Positions 36,297 through 49,184 are shown, counted from the first letter of the stretch. The stretch is DNA of 64,000 nt from Davidsoniella eucalypti (GCA_004009845.1 RMBW01000038.1:62001-126000); one strand, 5' to 3'. Notes: generated by a model from the letters alone, not told the origin. Translations and numbers: made by a program.

Positions 36297-38340
36297 TGAA
36301 ATAAAGGTCCGGAAAATTACAAAAGGAGGAATGGAGGCGCGCAATGCAAAAGATCAAAGATATTAGATGAGGAGGTCGGAGGGGGTAGGAGCAGCGCTGA
36401 CCTGGCTTAACTTCCCTCACTTAGTCCTCCTAAGGGTTAGGAGCATACGTCTACAAAGAAGTTTATCTCCATGAATTTGTAGAAATTAAGCTCCTTGTGG
36501 TGTATAGGGTATTGTCTATGGTGATGTGAAACGGTCTTTGTGAGACAACCTTTGATAGACGTTCGCCCTTCTAGCAGAAGAAGAAGTGTAGTGAGTCCTT
36601 CTTTTTCCTATAAGAACATGAATCTGTAAAGTTTGCATGGTGTAGGCGAAGGTGCCACCGAATCTCCGTGATGTGATCGGGCAGCCAATAGCCGGCCCAG
36701 TGTCTTCCTTGTGAGAGACAGTTCAAAGGGAGTCTTAAGGGTTGCCCAGGTCCTGGTAAGTTTTCGGAGCGGAGGATGTCCATCAGTTGGTGTACTTCTC
36801 CTGTAGCCTGCTCCGAGCATCACGTTTGACATGAGCAATGGAGGGAGGCAAGTTTGGTGGTGGAGGTAAAGTAGTGCCTTCTTTGGCCAGAGTATCTGTT
36901 ATCTCATTGCCAAGTATATCAATGTGTCCAGGGACCCAGATCAGGGTGACTTGTCCAGCTTTGACATGGCGACACCGATGTCTATCCAGCCAGGTTCGGC
37001 CCAGAGAGTGGAACTCTAAGATTTGGGCTTGGCTGGTATCTGTTGGTGCGGAGCCGGGAAAGAGGCAAGCATATGCTGTTTGGTTGTCAAGGACAACATG
37101 AATGTTCTTTGCGAGATGTGTGCAAGGAGCCTGAAGGGCCGTTTTCGGGCTATTCAGGGCACCCACTATCTCGGCATCAAAGACTTCATGATTCTTTCCT
37201 AGGGATCCTCATTGTTCTGTCGATTAGCCAGTTACCTTGATATATGGCAAATCCAGTTCGTCCATCTTCCAGTTTTGATCCGTCAGAGTATGCCATGATG
37301 CCCATGCTGTTGGTGAGTGAGTTTCTGTAGCTTAGATTGATCAAGGTCCTCTTTGGTCTGGGTAGGAGGGGAATCTTGGGTGGAGGCATTAGTAAGGGTC
37401 TGGGGGGGAGGGCTCTTATGGTCTCCAGTATACGTCCCAGCCGTGTCATCGGGCTAGTCAGGCTACCAGAGGGTGATTGTGGTCCAGGCTAGTCCATCTT
37501 GCAGCCAGGAGCCTTCGTTTGTTCTCTAGGAGGAGAAGAGCAGGGGCGATTGCCGCTTCACGGTGAAGGGCGGAGGTGAAGGGCAGAGGCGAGTGTGGTT
37601 TTCCAGACGGGTAAGATTGCTCTCAGAGCCATCCGGAGAATATATTCCAGCTTGTCGGCAAGGTGCTGTGTCCTTGATTTTATTCGCTTTCCTTTACAGT
37701 TTATAGTGATGAGTCCAGGCCAGTAGGCTCCGGCACCGTAGAACAGAGTGGGGATCACACAGGCTATGACGGCAAGTCGAGTCATGGCAGCGGTCTCCAC
37801 ATGTTTAGTGAATGTGAATTTAGAGCCTAGCCAGAAACAAAGCCATCTCCAATCTTTATGGATGGGTGAGGCTTTGACTAGGCTCTTGTAAAGTGAGTTA
37901 CTTCGGTTTTGTGTGGGGAAAACGCAACTCCGTTTTCTTTCGCCCAGGCATGCATTCTTTTGGCCGTATGTCTAGCTAAGGATAGACGTGGACAATGAAT
38001 GTCTTTCCAGGAGTTAAGATAGCCACATTATCAGCATAGCTGGAGCGGTTGTTGGAGCTGATGAGGGGTTAGATAAACAAGCATGAAGGGGGTGGGCGAT
38101 ATGAGGAAGCCTTGGGGACTCCACACGGTATGTCTTTTTTATAGGATCTTGCTGTGCCGAGTCGAAGTCGGCATTTTCTGTTTGTGGCGAAGGAGCCTAC
38201 CCATTTCATCAAGTTTCGGAGGCGGCATTGGAGCCTGCCGGGGAGAATGGTGTCAACGGATCCGTTGACATCCATGGTCACCAAAGTGCGGACCTTGTGC
38301 TTACTCCAGTTCTTCTCTACATTCTGGACCACACCTTTAT
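36297..38340 (-). mobile_element. Degenerate Tad-like LINE fragment, minus-strand copy
   Basis: On the minus strand, from 38340 downwards: RT motif A region (KVRTLVTMDVNGSVDTILPG at about 38290), SSYADNVAIL (about 38035), then MAYSDGSKLEDGRTGFAIYQ (about 37300) and LDNQTAYACLFPG plus VTLIWVPGHIDILGNEITD (about 37070-36870), which are the RNase H domain. The tail lies near 36700-36400. Frameshifts and stops separate these pieces. It is more complete than the plus-strand copy and overlaps it as an inverted repeat: 35842-36197 against about 36297-36714. Confidence 0.85.
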
Positions 38341-38360
38341 TAGCAGGGTTTTTCGAAGGC

Positions 38361-38430
38361 CATTAGGGTCCCTCGACGTCTAACGATCCACTAGGGTCGG
38401 ATCCACGTGATTCATATAAAGACGTAAAAT
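38361..38430 (+). repeat. Dispersed repeat, copy B
   Basis: Matches copy A across CATTAGGGTC, CTCGACGTCTAAC, ATCCACTAGGGTC, GATCCACGTGAT and TAAAGACGT, with point differences. It lies just outside the 5' end of the minus-strand LINE fragment, so copies A and B flank that fragment as direct repeats. Confidence 0.7.
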
Positions 38431-41400
38431 ATATATAACACCGTGACGTTAAAACACCAATTGCTCGTTTTAGCTTTTTGTACTAAACGTGTTTGTTAAT
38501 CAATGTTCATGTTTATGGGAACTTATGAACGCTAGTAAAACGAGGCAGTGTTGTTTGACGTTCAGGTGTCAAGAGGCATAGTAAATTCTATAGCTAGTTT
38601 TATTATGTGACTACATAGTTCTTTGCTCTTGTGTACCTTTAAGTAGATAGTAGAGTATACTCCATCGGCCCTTTATACTGTAATTCTTTTTCACATCAAC
38701 ATGCTGGCAATATGTTTATCTGCATGTCTAAGTTGACAATGATTGACACATTGTTGTTGTCAATATTTCACGTTTCCGGTGGTATTTCACCACAATACGA
38801 CGAATGATTGATACAGGCCGCCGTTCAGTCTCTCCGGCCATTTTCTGGCACTCACTTTTCACTTTTTGACATATATATAGAGTTGATATCGTTCATCAAT
38901 GTTAATCATAGGCTAGGATCATATCCACTGAGATGCAAAATGATGGTCATGCGCCTAATAGCTTAAGATACTTATTTCTATTACTGGCTACAAACTTGTA
39001 GACATTAGAATCAGTTAGGAAGGTAACAAGGCTGAGGAAGGAAGATTGAAAAGGGTTAAGCCCAGAAGCAAGAGAAAAGCAAAGGATGAATAGGGTTACT
39101 GTTAGTTGCGACAATGGGGAAGCAAAGAGAACCTGAAACCAAGACGATGAACGACGACGAGGGGAAATAAGTGTGAAGAAATCGCACTGATATGAATTTT
39201 GGTTATGTGACAAGGTGGAATGGATTTGTAATCTGGTAACTGCGTAGACAATTATCATCATTGCTTGGATATTGAGTGTAATGGCTTGAGGGAAGGTAGG
39301 ATATAATACACAATGGTGTCATTTGAGCTATTCTCTTGATATACTATTAATATATATAAATAAAGACGGATATATGTAATTGTGATACTACCAGTACAGT
39401 ATATGAGAAACGAATAGTCACTAGGAATGGCCGTGAAACGATAGAACGCTGCAGCCGGAAAATCCAGGGGCGGGCTATTCCACGGGAAGACTGAACGGCA
39501 AGGTGGGAGATCTAGATGGTTCAGTTCATGGAATCGATGCTTACTGACAGTAGTCGATTAATGGTTGGGTCTACTAAGATATCGTTTTAGATTTACGCGA
39601 GGCACGAGTGAACAACGAAGAGAAAACATTGATTATAAACAGACGCGGCGATAGATTTGCGCTTTCTCGCTCGTTCAGTTTGATGTTCAAAGGAAGAAGC
39701 GTGAGACATAGAATTTCAAGCTAGAAACAGAGTTGTAGGAGTTTGTTGGTAAAGCTAGAGGTACGGGATCCCTAGTCTAGAAGTTTTGGAAGTCTGGAAG
39801 CCTGGAACTAGCGGATTACAGTGGCTTGGATAGCAAGGCCATCGGCTATTTGGAAATGCCGTAGGGCGTGTTTGAGGATGGGCGTAATAAAGGATTCGGA
39901 AGCTATATAAGCCCTTGAGAAGACGAGACATGGAGGCTACAGAAATCAGGCCATGTCGAGTATTTAAAGGACATTTGCATGTAAACAGCCGTTGAACTTG
40001 TATTGGCATTGGACTTGGGACAAATTATGATTGATATGATTGTGGATTCATCAAGCACGATACATACTTGGTTCAGCGAAGTTGCCGCTAACAAACCGCA
40101 GAGAGAAGTTACATATAAGTGAATACTGAAGAGCAAGGCTCATAATAGGGTGTCTTTGGACGAGGTACGGTGCCTGAAAAATGTCGAGAAGGAGCTGTGA
40201 CATATTAAAAAGTGGTACTAGCTCCTGTGGCATTATTGACGGCTAATTGTGACCACAGCGCTATAATAACGCTATCTTGTCCACAGTACTAATCTCCGCT
40301 GTAATGTGCCATTGCATCGATTTTGACTTTTCTAAAAGTAAGAAAAGAAACAAGAGCCGGTTGAAAAGACCGCATGAGCTTAAGGAGACGAGATGTCGTA
40401 TCGTGAGGCCGGGCGGCTGGCTATGACAATGAACATCTGCAGAGTACTATTATTATTAGCAGCACTAGTTGCTATGGGTTGGTAGAGGGTGGCAGGCCGA
40501 CCATGAAGGTCACTAAATACAGAAATAGATTGACTGATCATGACCAAACAGCCAAACGAGACAAACATAAAGAGAGCCCCCAGAGAGACGGATCAGAGAG
40601 ATGGACCGGGGAGAATGGAATCTCTATGCATGAAATGAGCAATGTGTGTATGTATGTACAAAGTACCCAGGGGACAAGCAGCGGGCACGTGCAAGTCAAA
40701 GTAACCTGTACCGAAGTTAAAAAGACAGTACAATGATACTTTTCCACGCTCACCAAAAAGATAGTATATGTGTATTGAGGTAGAGCGAACAGTGCGATAG
40801 TGGAAAGCGCTCAAACAAGGGGTCTCAAGCAGATAGCTAGGCTAAGGGGCAGGCATTGGCTTTGCGTTTACTTTCCTTCGCTGGTTTCCACGCCGAATTC
40901 CAGTTGCATGGGTATTTAAGCTAATGATTACATATACATAATGTAGAATTGTACTGTAGTAGACGCCAGCCGTTTAGTTCCACAAGATTAATGAATAAAA
41001 AATAAATAAAAAAAGCCGTTGGATAGTTGGGGGCCCTGGCCAAGTATTGAAATCGTTCCTTTTGTCTCTCTTCCCTGGATCGCGAGAAAAGCTAGCTAGC
41101 TAGGAAGGAAATAAGCAAACAAGCAACGAGGACGACTTGGGCCCTAGGCTCAGCTGGTAATCTGTATTTGCATATAGATGTAAGTCGGTTCTCTTAGCTA
41201 GATAAGATGCCTATAGAGCCCAATATATGATGTATGGATATCTACTAGCAAGGGATGAGCCGATGACGAGAAGCGTCCCGCGTCAACAACAGCTATAGCC
41301 TCCTCATCTAGGTAAGAAATTAATCATCTCAATCTGAAATTGGTGGTCTGCCGGTGAGAGACGTGGTTCAGTTATTGTAAGAGATTCCTGCTTATTATCG

Positions 41401-42772
41401 TGAAGTGGAGTTGCATCGAATTGCCTCTTAAAAGGAAATAACAAAAATAATAGTTACCGTTCTTAGCAAAGGCTGGCGCTTGTTTTGTCCCACAGTTTCT
41501 TGCGGAGTTCTTTTAGTTGTATTCTTCTTAGAACTTGGAAGAAAAAAACATCGGAACACTGAGCTATAGAGTCTAATCACAGGGGACTTGCCTACACAAA
41601 GCCCATTTGCATATAGCGCCCAAGGCGCTAGTGCTAAAGCTCACAGCTTATCCTACACTTTTTATTGCAACTAATACACCTAACTATATGCTGGCTTGAC
41701 CTAGGTTTTACGTCCTACCGCTAACTATAGTAACTGGTAATAAACACAATTGGTCAACGCTTTTCATTTTCCACGCATCATTTGCCATCTCGACTTTTTT
41801 CTGCCACACATCTAGCCACTTCTGCGAGACGGGGTTTTTTCTTCATCTGCTGCTACGATATACACACTTTTATGGCTTCTTTCATCACCGTTGCCTGCCG
41901 ACGATACCGCCATACTTATATTATCTAAGATCGTTGTGCAGCCGCCCGTCTCTGCGCCAACCCACAACATAACACCACACAGCACACCTATTTTCTGCGC
42001 TGCCAATCTGCCCTCACTCTTATTTTCGTCATTGTTCCTCAAAGGGATACTCGACAGACGGCCTAGCAACACCATCAACACAGAAGTAGAGACATTCTGG
42101 CGCTTGTAACTAAGCCTGGCCGAGCCTGACAGAGCCTTATAGTGAAAACACTCTGCGTCTCAACCCATCAACCGACCGACAACACGAGATCCCAGACCCC
42201 GCCCCCTTTCTCTACCATCTATCCATCTATCGACCCGTTTCTGGCTGCATCCGATTCACAATTCAATCTGCTCGCAGTCCAAGATTTGACGAACAAGCAA
42301 ACTGCTCGTCGTCAATTGCCTGTCCAGCCAGGTCAATCCACCTCCGAATCAATCAATATCTTCCTTGACGGCGACCATCGTTCTTGCTGTGCGGCTTCTA
42401 ACACGGCAAACCACTTTGCTACGAACCCTCCGCCCAAGCCAGATCTACAGACACCAGCTCGAGCAGCAGAATTGTAGCCTTAGCCTCGCTCGAAATTTGC
42501 AGTAGATAGTACCTAGCTATCCCCAATTTCCTGGACTCGCTAGTTGTTGCTGGCCCAAAAAACACGCATCTGTTAAGTGGTGCACGTCGATTCTGCATCT
42601 CTACATCAACGTCACCACCTCACCGGCTTTTGTTTGCACTGCCGCCTACAAATTGATATCCGATACAGCAAGTACACAGCACGGCTCTGACCACAACGAC
42701 TCATCGCCCTACCCGGCTTTCCATCCCATCTCTCACACTTGGTTTCTAGCTCATGACCCATAATCCGTCAAG
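38431..42772. other. Long intergenic region, no gene seen; Ste50 leader at its right end
   Basis: AT-rich, with overlapping short minus-strand frames at 39755-40233 that lack recognisable motifs. From about 41750 to 42772 composition becomes C/T-rich and GC-richer, consistent with the promoter and a long 5' leader of the Ste50 gene. A 42142-42477 frame in that leader has no ATG start. Confidence 0.5.
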
Positions 42773-44423
42773 ATGAGCTTCGAATCTGGGACCAATTATA
42801 CCGAGTCTGACGCTGACGACGAGTACGACGGCCACATTGCCGACAGCTCGCCTGTGGCTGATTCCGAGGTGTCACCATACGACTCTGAAATGCCCTCATC
42901 TAGTGAACACACGCCCACTACCTACGGCCACCGTTCTAGTAGCGACAGACTGCCCGAATCCTTGATAACCGACTGGACCGCCGACGAGTGCGCCGATTTT
43001 CTGGCCACAATTGGCCTACAACAGTATGCCGATGTGTTTATTGGTACGTTATGCGGCTCTATCCACGACTCTGGCCGTCACAATGGCTGCATGTCCATAT
43101 CCGTTTGCAACGAACTAACATTCCGTTTATGTACATAGAAAACGAAATCGTGGGTGAAGCTTTAATTGCGCTACTCCACGATGATCTGAAGAGTATGGGA
43201 ATTACTAGTGTTGGTCATCGTCTGACTATACTTAAGAGCGTCTACGATGTCAAAAAAGCCCAGGACATTCCCATGGAGAGTGATCATTATATCCCACTTT
43301 GTACGTCCTTGCCTCTACTATAACCCATGCCCATGACAATCAAATCGATCTCTCGGTTCTGCATATCATCGTTCTACGCTTTTTGTACTAACCATCGACT
43401 TATCTGATAGCCGCCGATGCCCAAGCTGAATACTCGACTGCTACCATCAAGGACATTCGACTGCTCGCTGAGCAACTGCGCCAAAGGGACGACCGCGTGA
43501 ACGTTTTAGAAAATGATATCCGCCAGATTACCGATGACTTCCGCCGTCTGCGCGAGGACATGTTGCCTGCTTTACGACTAGTAAAAGACGCCCAGCAACC
43601 GCTACCAAACGTCAACACACCCAGCTATTCGTTCGAGACAACAATCTCACCACCAGCTGCCACGTCTGGATCTGGCCAATTAGGAATGCTAGGCCGTACC
43701 CTATCCACTAAGAAGTTCCAGCCCGTCATTGCCCCCTCACCATCGCATTTACAGACCTCCCATGATCGTTCCATGATGGAGGGCTCCAATGGTAACGAGC
43801 GAATCTTGTCATCAAATCACCTATCGACAATGAACGGCGGTCTCACACCAGGGGCCTCATCACCCATTTATTCGAACACCAATATTCCCTCACCCACATC
43901 GCCACCAATCAACCAACCAACAACCCTAGCCTCCCGGTCTTATCGGGCAGATCCACCATCGTCGACACGGTCAACGTTTGCCGAGAGCGAGTACGGCCAT
44001 GGCTCATCTCGAGACAAGATGCAGGTGCCCCGTCGTCGCGAGACACCTGCACCAGATACACCTGGCACGGGTGGCTCGGGTAGCAACACGCCAGTAGAAA
44101 TTTTCAAGTCCTTCCGTGTCAGTTTAGAAGACCCATGCTACAAGGTGTTGCCAGCAGCATTGCGAAAATATCAGATCAATGCGCCCTGGGAGCAGTACTC
44201 GCTGTACATTGTTTATGGTGACCAAGAACGATGTTTGGGACCACATGAGAAACCTCTCATATTGTTCAAACAGCTGGACAAGGAGGGCAAGAAGCCCATG
44301 TTCATGCTACGCAAGACAAACAACTCACATGAGGGCCCGCAAGACGTTCCTGGTAGCGCTGGCCTAAATACGGCTGCTAGGGGAGCAGCAACGGCTTACG
44401 ATCCACCAGGTGGTATTATTTAA
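42773..44423 (+). CDS. ste50: Ste50-type MAPK pathway adaptor (SAM and Ras-association domains)
   Basis: Spliced model: 42773-43043, 43139-43300, 43411-44423; 481 aa. Introns of 95 and 110 nt have GTACGT donors and CTAAC branches. A SAM domain spans about residues 64-130 (ITDWTADECADFLATIGLQQYADVFI then ENEIVGEALIALLHDDLKSMGI). A coiled segment (LAEQLRQRDDRVNVLENDI) follows, then a Ser/Pro-rich linker, and a Ras-association domain at about 373-448 (EIFKSFRVSLEDPCYKVLP, WEQYSLYIVYGDQERCLG, PLILFKQLDKEGKKP). Ste50 binds the MAPKKK Ste11 through the SAM domain and Cdc42/Ras through the RA domain, routing signals to mating, filamentation, virulence and osmotic pathways. Start is the only in-frame ATG preceding the acidic N-terminus. 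Confidence 0.94.
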
Positions 44424-45879
44424 ACCTCTCCTTTTTGATTCCTATACCTTTGCTTTTTTTTCTGTCCATATGGACTATCTCTCCCATCCAAAAAGGCTAG
44501 AAGAAGACATACTTCGTCTCGACTGTTATACACTTTTCATTTTGCTATTCAGCCAAACTTTCTTGATCTTGTTATCTCCCATATTTGTGGTCTATTCCCT
44601 CTTTCATTTTTCTTCTTGCTGTTTTTGCTGGGCCGGCGGATCATCTGGAGGATTTCTCTCTATGTTTACATCTACTTCATCATCTTCTTTGTTCTCTTTT
44701 ATATTTTTCCACTATTTCCTGTCTATTTTCATGGTTGGTGCTGTATGTGGACTAAGGCATATCCAGCTTATATTGCATCTGTCATTCTTGGCAACTATTA
44801 CTTCAAGTATTACTACTCACTACCTACCACCTCTTCTATCTACTTATGTCTATTGCCACTATTATCTCTTTTACTTCTACCATATCACATTCCTATTTGT
44901 TATTAACTGATATATTATGCCAATTTCCTTTGTCTTGATCTTTTCATTTTTGTTTTCATGTCGAGTTCCAAGTTATATACCTTTACTTATTTTGCTATCA
45001 TCCTTTTATTTTCACTCTTAAAAATTCATTCATATCTCATTTTATCCCATTTCCTCCACGCATATGTCATCACAATTATCCAAAGATAGCCGTAGCTATT
45101 CACAATAGTTAGAAACTATATTGGCGAGAACGCATAGAAAAAGCTAGATAGATGACATACATAAATGAGACATAAACTATTATATGTACTACAAACTGAC
45201 TTGGCAAGCCAAAATTTATTAGATGTCACGGAACTTACTAAGGACTAGGGGTTCTAGTTTCAAGCCTAGCATAGCATAGAGTTGTATGAGGCCTGGAGCC
45301 CTTATAAACAACAAGAGATAAGAAACATAGTGAAGGTAATACAACAACTTACACATGTAAAAGACATCGTAGAGAATATTGAATGAACACAAAATAGCTA
45401 CTATGGATAGTCAAACTATTGTAATACTGAAAAGACTCGAGAAGGAGTGTATATCTCGAATAAATTTGAGAATACAGAGTCTTTCAATCCTGTATAGCTC
45501 TAAAATCCCTAGATTGAGAGATACCTGGAATTTTGCTAATGACAACCACAGCCTAGAATGGATAGTCTGGATATCATTGTTGACGTATCAACACCAGTAT
45601 CATAACTATTGGGGGTGCTATCGGCTTTCAGTAGTGGTTTGTTTTGTTTCATCTTGGTAACTACTATTGCAACTAGCCTCAGTCACATGATATAGTAGAC
45701 ATGTTGTATATAAATGTGAATTTACAAAAGGCAATCAACAAATCTTCAAATTATCATAACAATAAACAAACCTTTCCTAAACCATCAAAAATGCTTTACT
45801 TTCAAACCCAAACTCCCATCAACAATTCCGACACAATGTCATGAATCTTTTGACTTGACAATCAACCTTACACGATGTT
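44424..45879. other. Intergenic, T-rich then AT-rich, no gene seen
   Basis: The first 500 nt are very pyrimidine-rich (3' flank of Ste50); frames here, for example 44410-44910, are compositional artefacts rich in Phe and Leu. No motif recognised. Confidence 0.6.
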
Positions 45880-47980
45880 GCCAATTGAACTCTAGTTACC
45901 TTTGGCCTATCTGCCTCATCCTCCAAATTGAAGGAAACCACTTATCAGATTACCTGCAAATCAATCATGCCATCCTGAAGTTTCTTCTTCGCTAGCTCTC
46001 TTTCTAGCCTATCTTTGCGATGCGCCCAAGCTTCTTCTACAGCCTTTCGGCCGCTCCTAAACTTAGGAGCCTACTTATATTTTGCATCAAGGCCTACGGC
46101 GGTGCCCATATACTTCCAAACACTGGTACATCTACCAGTTTGTTCTCTCTGGGCTTCCTTGCTGTTACAGAAGCCCTTTACCTACCAGTCACTACTTAAT
46201 GCCCAAACTCCATAGTACTCAATATCAGCTTTTCTATTTATCAATTCGATTGTGTTTTAGTGCTCAAAGATGTATCGAAATTCATAAACTTTCTAGGCAC
46301 CTCCTCGATCAGTAGATATGGGTAACGATTCTACCGCAGAAGCAAGCCTTTTGAATATCAATAAAGGCACTAGTAAATGTCATGCTCCAAGCTTTGTAGC
46401 GGCCCTAAGCCTTGGTCAACTTCAGATATATCCTTTGTACCGTCATCCATCATAGATGAAGATGGTATTCAATATAACATCACTACTACTAGCTTCAAGT
46501 TCAACCCAGGATGTAGACACTTCTCTACCCCGTCAAGTCCAGTGGTACAGATGACAGTACCTGAAGACGTGTTTTGGGGCCTGCATGCACTCAGAACTGG
46601 AAACTACTTGCCATGCAGATGGTGTGATGGATAAGTGGGATGGGTGATGTTCGACAATTGGCTTTATCACCTCGGTCTTCATATGAAGGCTTTCTCGTCA
46701 ATCCCACAAACAGATGTCGAGCACAAATCTTAACCTAGAGTAAGTGGCATGCGGATGTAGCCTCGAATGACTCTTTAATGACACTATAGTAACGCTGTGA
46801 TGTCTTGTCGTCCATACATATCATTGGGCACATACAATGCCCTAGTGAACAGATCAGGCTTTGTCTAAGGATACGAAACCATCCAAGAGCAGACTCTTTG
46901 GATCTCTGCTAAAAAACCGCACCATGGTGGATATGACCTGGAATTCCACCTCAACTCTGACCATGGATGGGGCACCACGAAATCGAAGTTATCCAACAAC
47001 CTGCATAGGTGAGCTTATAAAAACTAGTCTTCCATCTGAAATCTAAGACTAATTCTTCAACTTCTTTGCATCGATTCCGGAAGCCATAATTAAATCGAGC
47101 TTCGAAACTGCCTTCCCGTTCTTCTATCTGTTTTATGCTACCTTAGCTACAGACATGCTAAATAAATAAAGTAGAGCTATATAATGTGATCGTATAAAAG
47201 ATACGCAAGGATCACCTTCGACCGAACCTCATTCTACCTCGGCATCTCTATCCTCATCTTGGACATCTTCGTACTGGCCATTGTCTATACATTCAACGAC
47301 TTTATATGCCTACCCCGATTATCTGGCTCTCTCGGCTCTATCCTTGCCTATACTGCCATGAACTCTGGCATAGGCTCTATTTGTAAGGCCGATATAGATT
47401 CAAACCCAAAACGGCTTGCCTTTGGCATGTATATGTGGATAGACGGCAAGGAACAATTCGGCCTAGAGGAAATTAGCTATGTAACTAAACTATCTGAAGC
47501 TTAGAGCAGGAGCAGTACAACTTCTTTGTCAAGGTGGAGGAGGCAAAAAGGTAGCGGTCCAGCTGATGAAATTACAATGGTACAACTGTCTTCGACGTCT
47601 GTTTAATCTCTTGATAAACACATACAAATCCATGATCGAGGACTTTTTGAGCCTTCAGGGTCAGGGACTTGCTATTTCTGGTAGTTTTTTTTAATTGCTA
47701 TTTTTAAAAGATGATTCAAATTTACGTTAAACACAACCAAGTCAAGTATTCACATGTGCTAAGATATGATATCACAATAAAATTATATGATTATATCTAC
47801 CTATCTGTTTGTAGACTTGACTTTACTTTGGGGGTTAGGGTTCTCCACCTCTGGGCTTTGGGGTTCGCAGGTCAACAAAAAGCACAACTACTTCCAGAAC
47901 GAGGTCTATCTGCTGTTTAAGTGTTCTTGGCAAGACATCAGTATTGTGGAACTGAACCTTGATTCTCCCTATTAAGGCAC
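45880..47980 (+). pseudogene. Decayed large membrane-protein gene (DUF3433-like C-terminal region)
   Basis: No single intact frame exists, but plus-strand pieces across all three frames look like a broken protein. The clearest is about 47208-47503: ITFDRTSFYLGISILILDIF, a membrane helix, then CLPRLSGSLGSILAYTAM and KRLAFGMYMWIDGKEQFGLE. This resembles the C-terminal part of fungal DUF3433-type proteins (FLPR plus SI-S-AY pattern; from memory). Upstream pieces include CRPYISLGTYNALV (about 46806) and WISAKKPHHGGYDLEF (about 46899), in a different frame. Several stops and frameshifts intervene. A further piece at about 47861-47974 (QVNKKHNYFQNEVYLLF) may belong to it. Confidence 0.5.
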
Positions 47981-48164
47981 TCTCCAAGCAAAGATATGTG
48001 GCGAGTAATAGTGTTACTACTTGGTATGTTATACATTTCTAAATAATCATCAATTCATTCCTATATATGTTATCTTGAGAGCCACAAGCCTACGACTTAT
48101 CAACGTCACTTTGAAGGTTCACACGTGACTTTCTTCTGTCATGTTGTGCACAATAAGCATCAAC

Positions 48165-49184
48165 TTAGAAACTGAGCATGGCCGTCTGTCTTAGTGACAA
48201 TATCTGCTTTGCCTTCTTAGTCTCGGCTGCCAGGAACTCGCCGGCATGAATATGGCCATCGATCAGATGGAACTCAGTCATGACACCTGCCTTGAGCAGC
48301 TTCTGCACTAGCTCAAAGGACTCCTCTCTAAACTCATCAATGACACCAACATCTATGTATGTCGAGGGCAAGCCCTTGAGCTCCTCTACTGTGGCACGGC
48401 CCGGCGCCGCAGCCACGGGAACATCGTCGCTTCCGGGCTCCTGAGGCAACACCGAGTGCCATCCACACTTAGTGTCATCATGTGACCAGGCAGCCACAGG
48501 AGCAATCATGGGGTCAGGGGCTCTACAGGCCGTGCGGTCATCGATCATGGGATACACGAGGATCTGCTTAGCCAGCGGTGGTGAGATGCCTTCATCACGT
48601 ACTCTCATAGCAACAGACAAAGCGAGGCCGGCGCCGTTATTCTCGCCCATTACAGCGATGCGGTTACGGTCGACATTGAACTCGGCAGCCTGAGCATAAA
48701 CCCACTTCAGGGCATCCCAGCAGTCGTTGTGCTGGGTAGGATATTTTTGTTCTGGGGCCAGGCGATATGCCACGCTAAAGTACGGCACGGCTGTCTCGCC
48801 GACGTGTAGCAATGGTCCCTCCTCGAGCATCTCTACACTTGACGACATGAAGCCTCCACCGTGGAAGTGCACAATGGCCGGGGTAGGGGCATCACCGCGA
48901 GTCTTGTCATTGCGCCAGTAGTGGAAGATCTGCAGCTCGGTGCCATCCGTTGATGAGGTGGTTGTGTATACCTTTTTTTCGACACGAGGGTCGAGCTTGG
49001 TGGTACGGCTATAGCGTAGCATCATGGATGTGGCGTTAAGCAGCTGGCGGCGCACAAAAGGTGTGTTGAAGGGGATTTTAGGTGTTATGTGACGAGCAGT
49101 ATAGATGGAAGATACGGCCCCTATGAATTCTGGGTCCGGCTTCCACGGAGTAGGGGCCGCTGCTTCAGGACTGATAGTGGGCAT
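48165..49184 (-). CDS. HSL-family alpha/beta hydrolase-like protein lacking the nucleophile serine
   Basis: Single exon, 339 aa from ATG 49184. It has the HGGG oxyanion motif (VHFHGGGF), the family motif YRLAPEQKYP and the acid and histidine positions: D283 in GVIDEFREE and H311/H313 in DGHIHAGEF. At the nucleophile elbow, where the family has G-D-S-A-G, this protein reads G-E-N-N-G (residues 180-184), so the catalytic serine is replaced by Asn182. I checked the codons: GAG AAT AAC on the minus strand. Hormone-sensitive-lipase-type hydrolases need this serine, so the protein is probably not an esterase by the standard mechanism and may be a binding or pseudo-enzyme. Many fungal members occur in secondary metabolism, but no such cluster is visible here. 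No signal peptide; probably cytosolic. Confidence 0.9.
   Translation of the reverse strand: MPTISPEAAAPTPWKPDPEFIGAVSSIYTARHITPKIPFNTPFVRRQLLNATSMMLRYSRTTKLDPRVEKKVYTTTSSTDGTELQIFHYWRNDKTRGDAPTPAIVHFHGGGFMSSSVEMLEEGPLLHVGETAVPYFSVAYRLAPEQKYPTQHNDCWDALKWVYAQAAEFNVDRNRIAVMGENNGAGLALSVAMRVRDEGISPPLAKQILVYPMIDDRTACRAPDPMIAPVAAWSHDDTKCGWHSVLPQEPGSDDVPVAAAPGRATVEELKGLPSTYIDVGVIDEFREESFELVQKLLKAGVMTEFHLIDGHIHAGEFLAAETKKAKQILSLRQTAMLSF

Noticed and set aside
39755..40233. Overlapping minus-strand ORFs of 60 to 84 codons
   Set aside because: Different frames with no recognisable domain and AT-rich background; probably chance.
44410..44910. 166-codon hydrophobic plus-strand ORF after Ste50
   Set aside because: T-rich 3' flank translates as Phe/Leu/Ser; overlaps the stop of Ste50, and no family match is evident.
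47829..47845. GGGGGTTAGGGTTC, telomere-like
   Set aside because: Only one or two TTAGGG-like units; core genes on both sides, so not a chromosome end.
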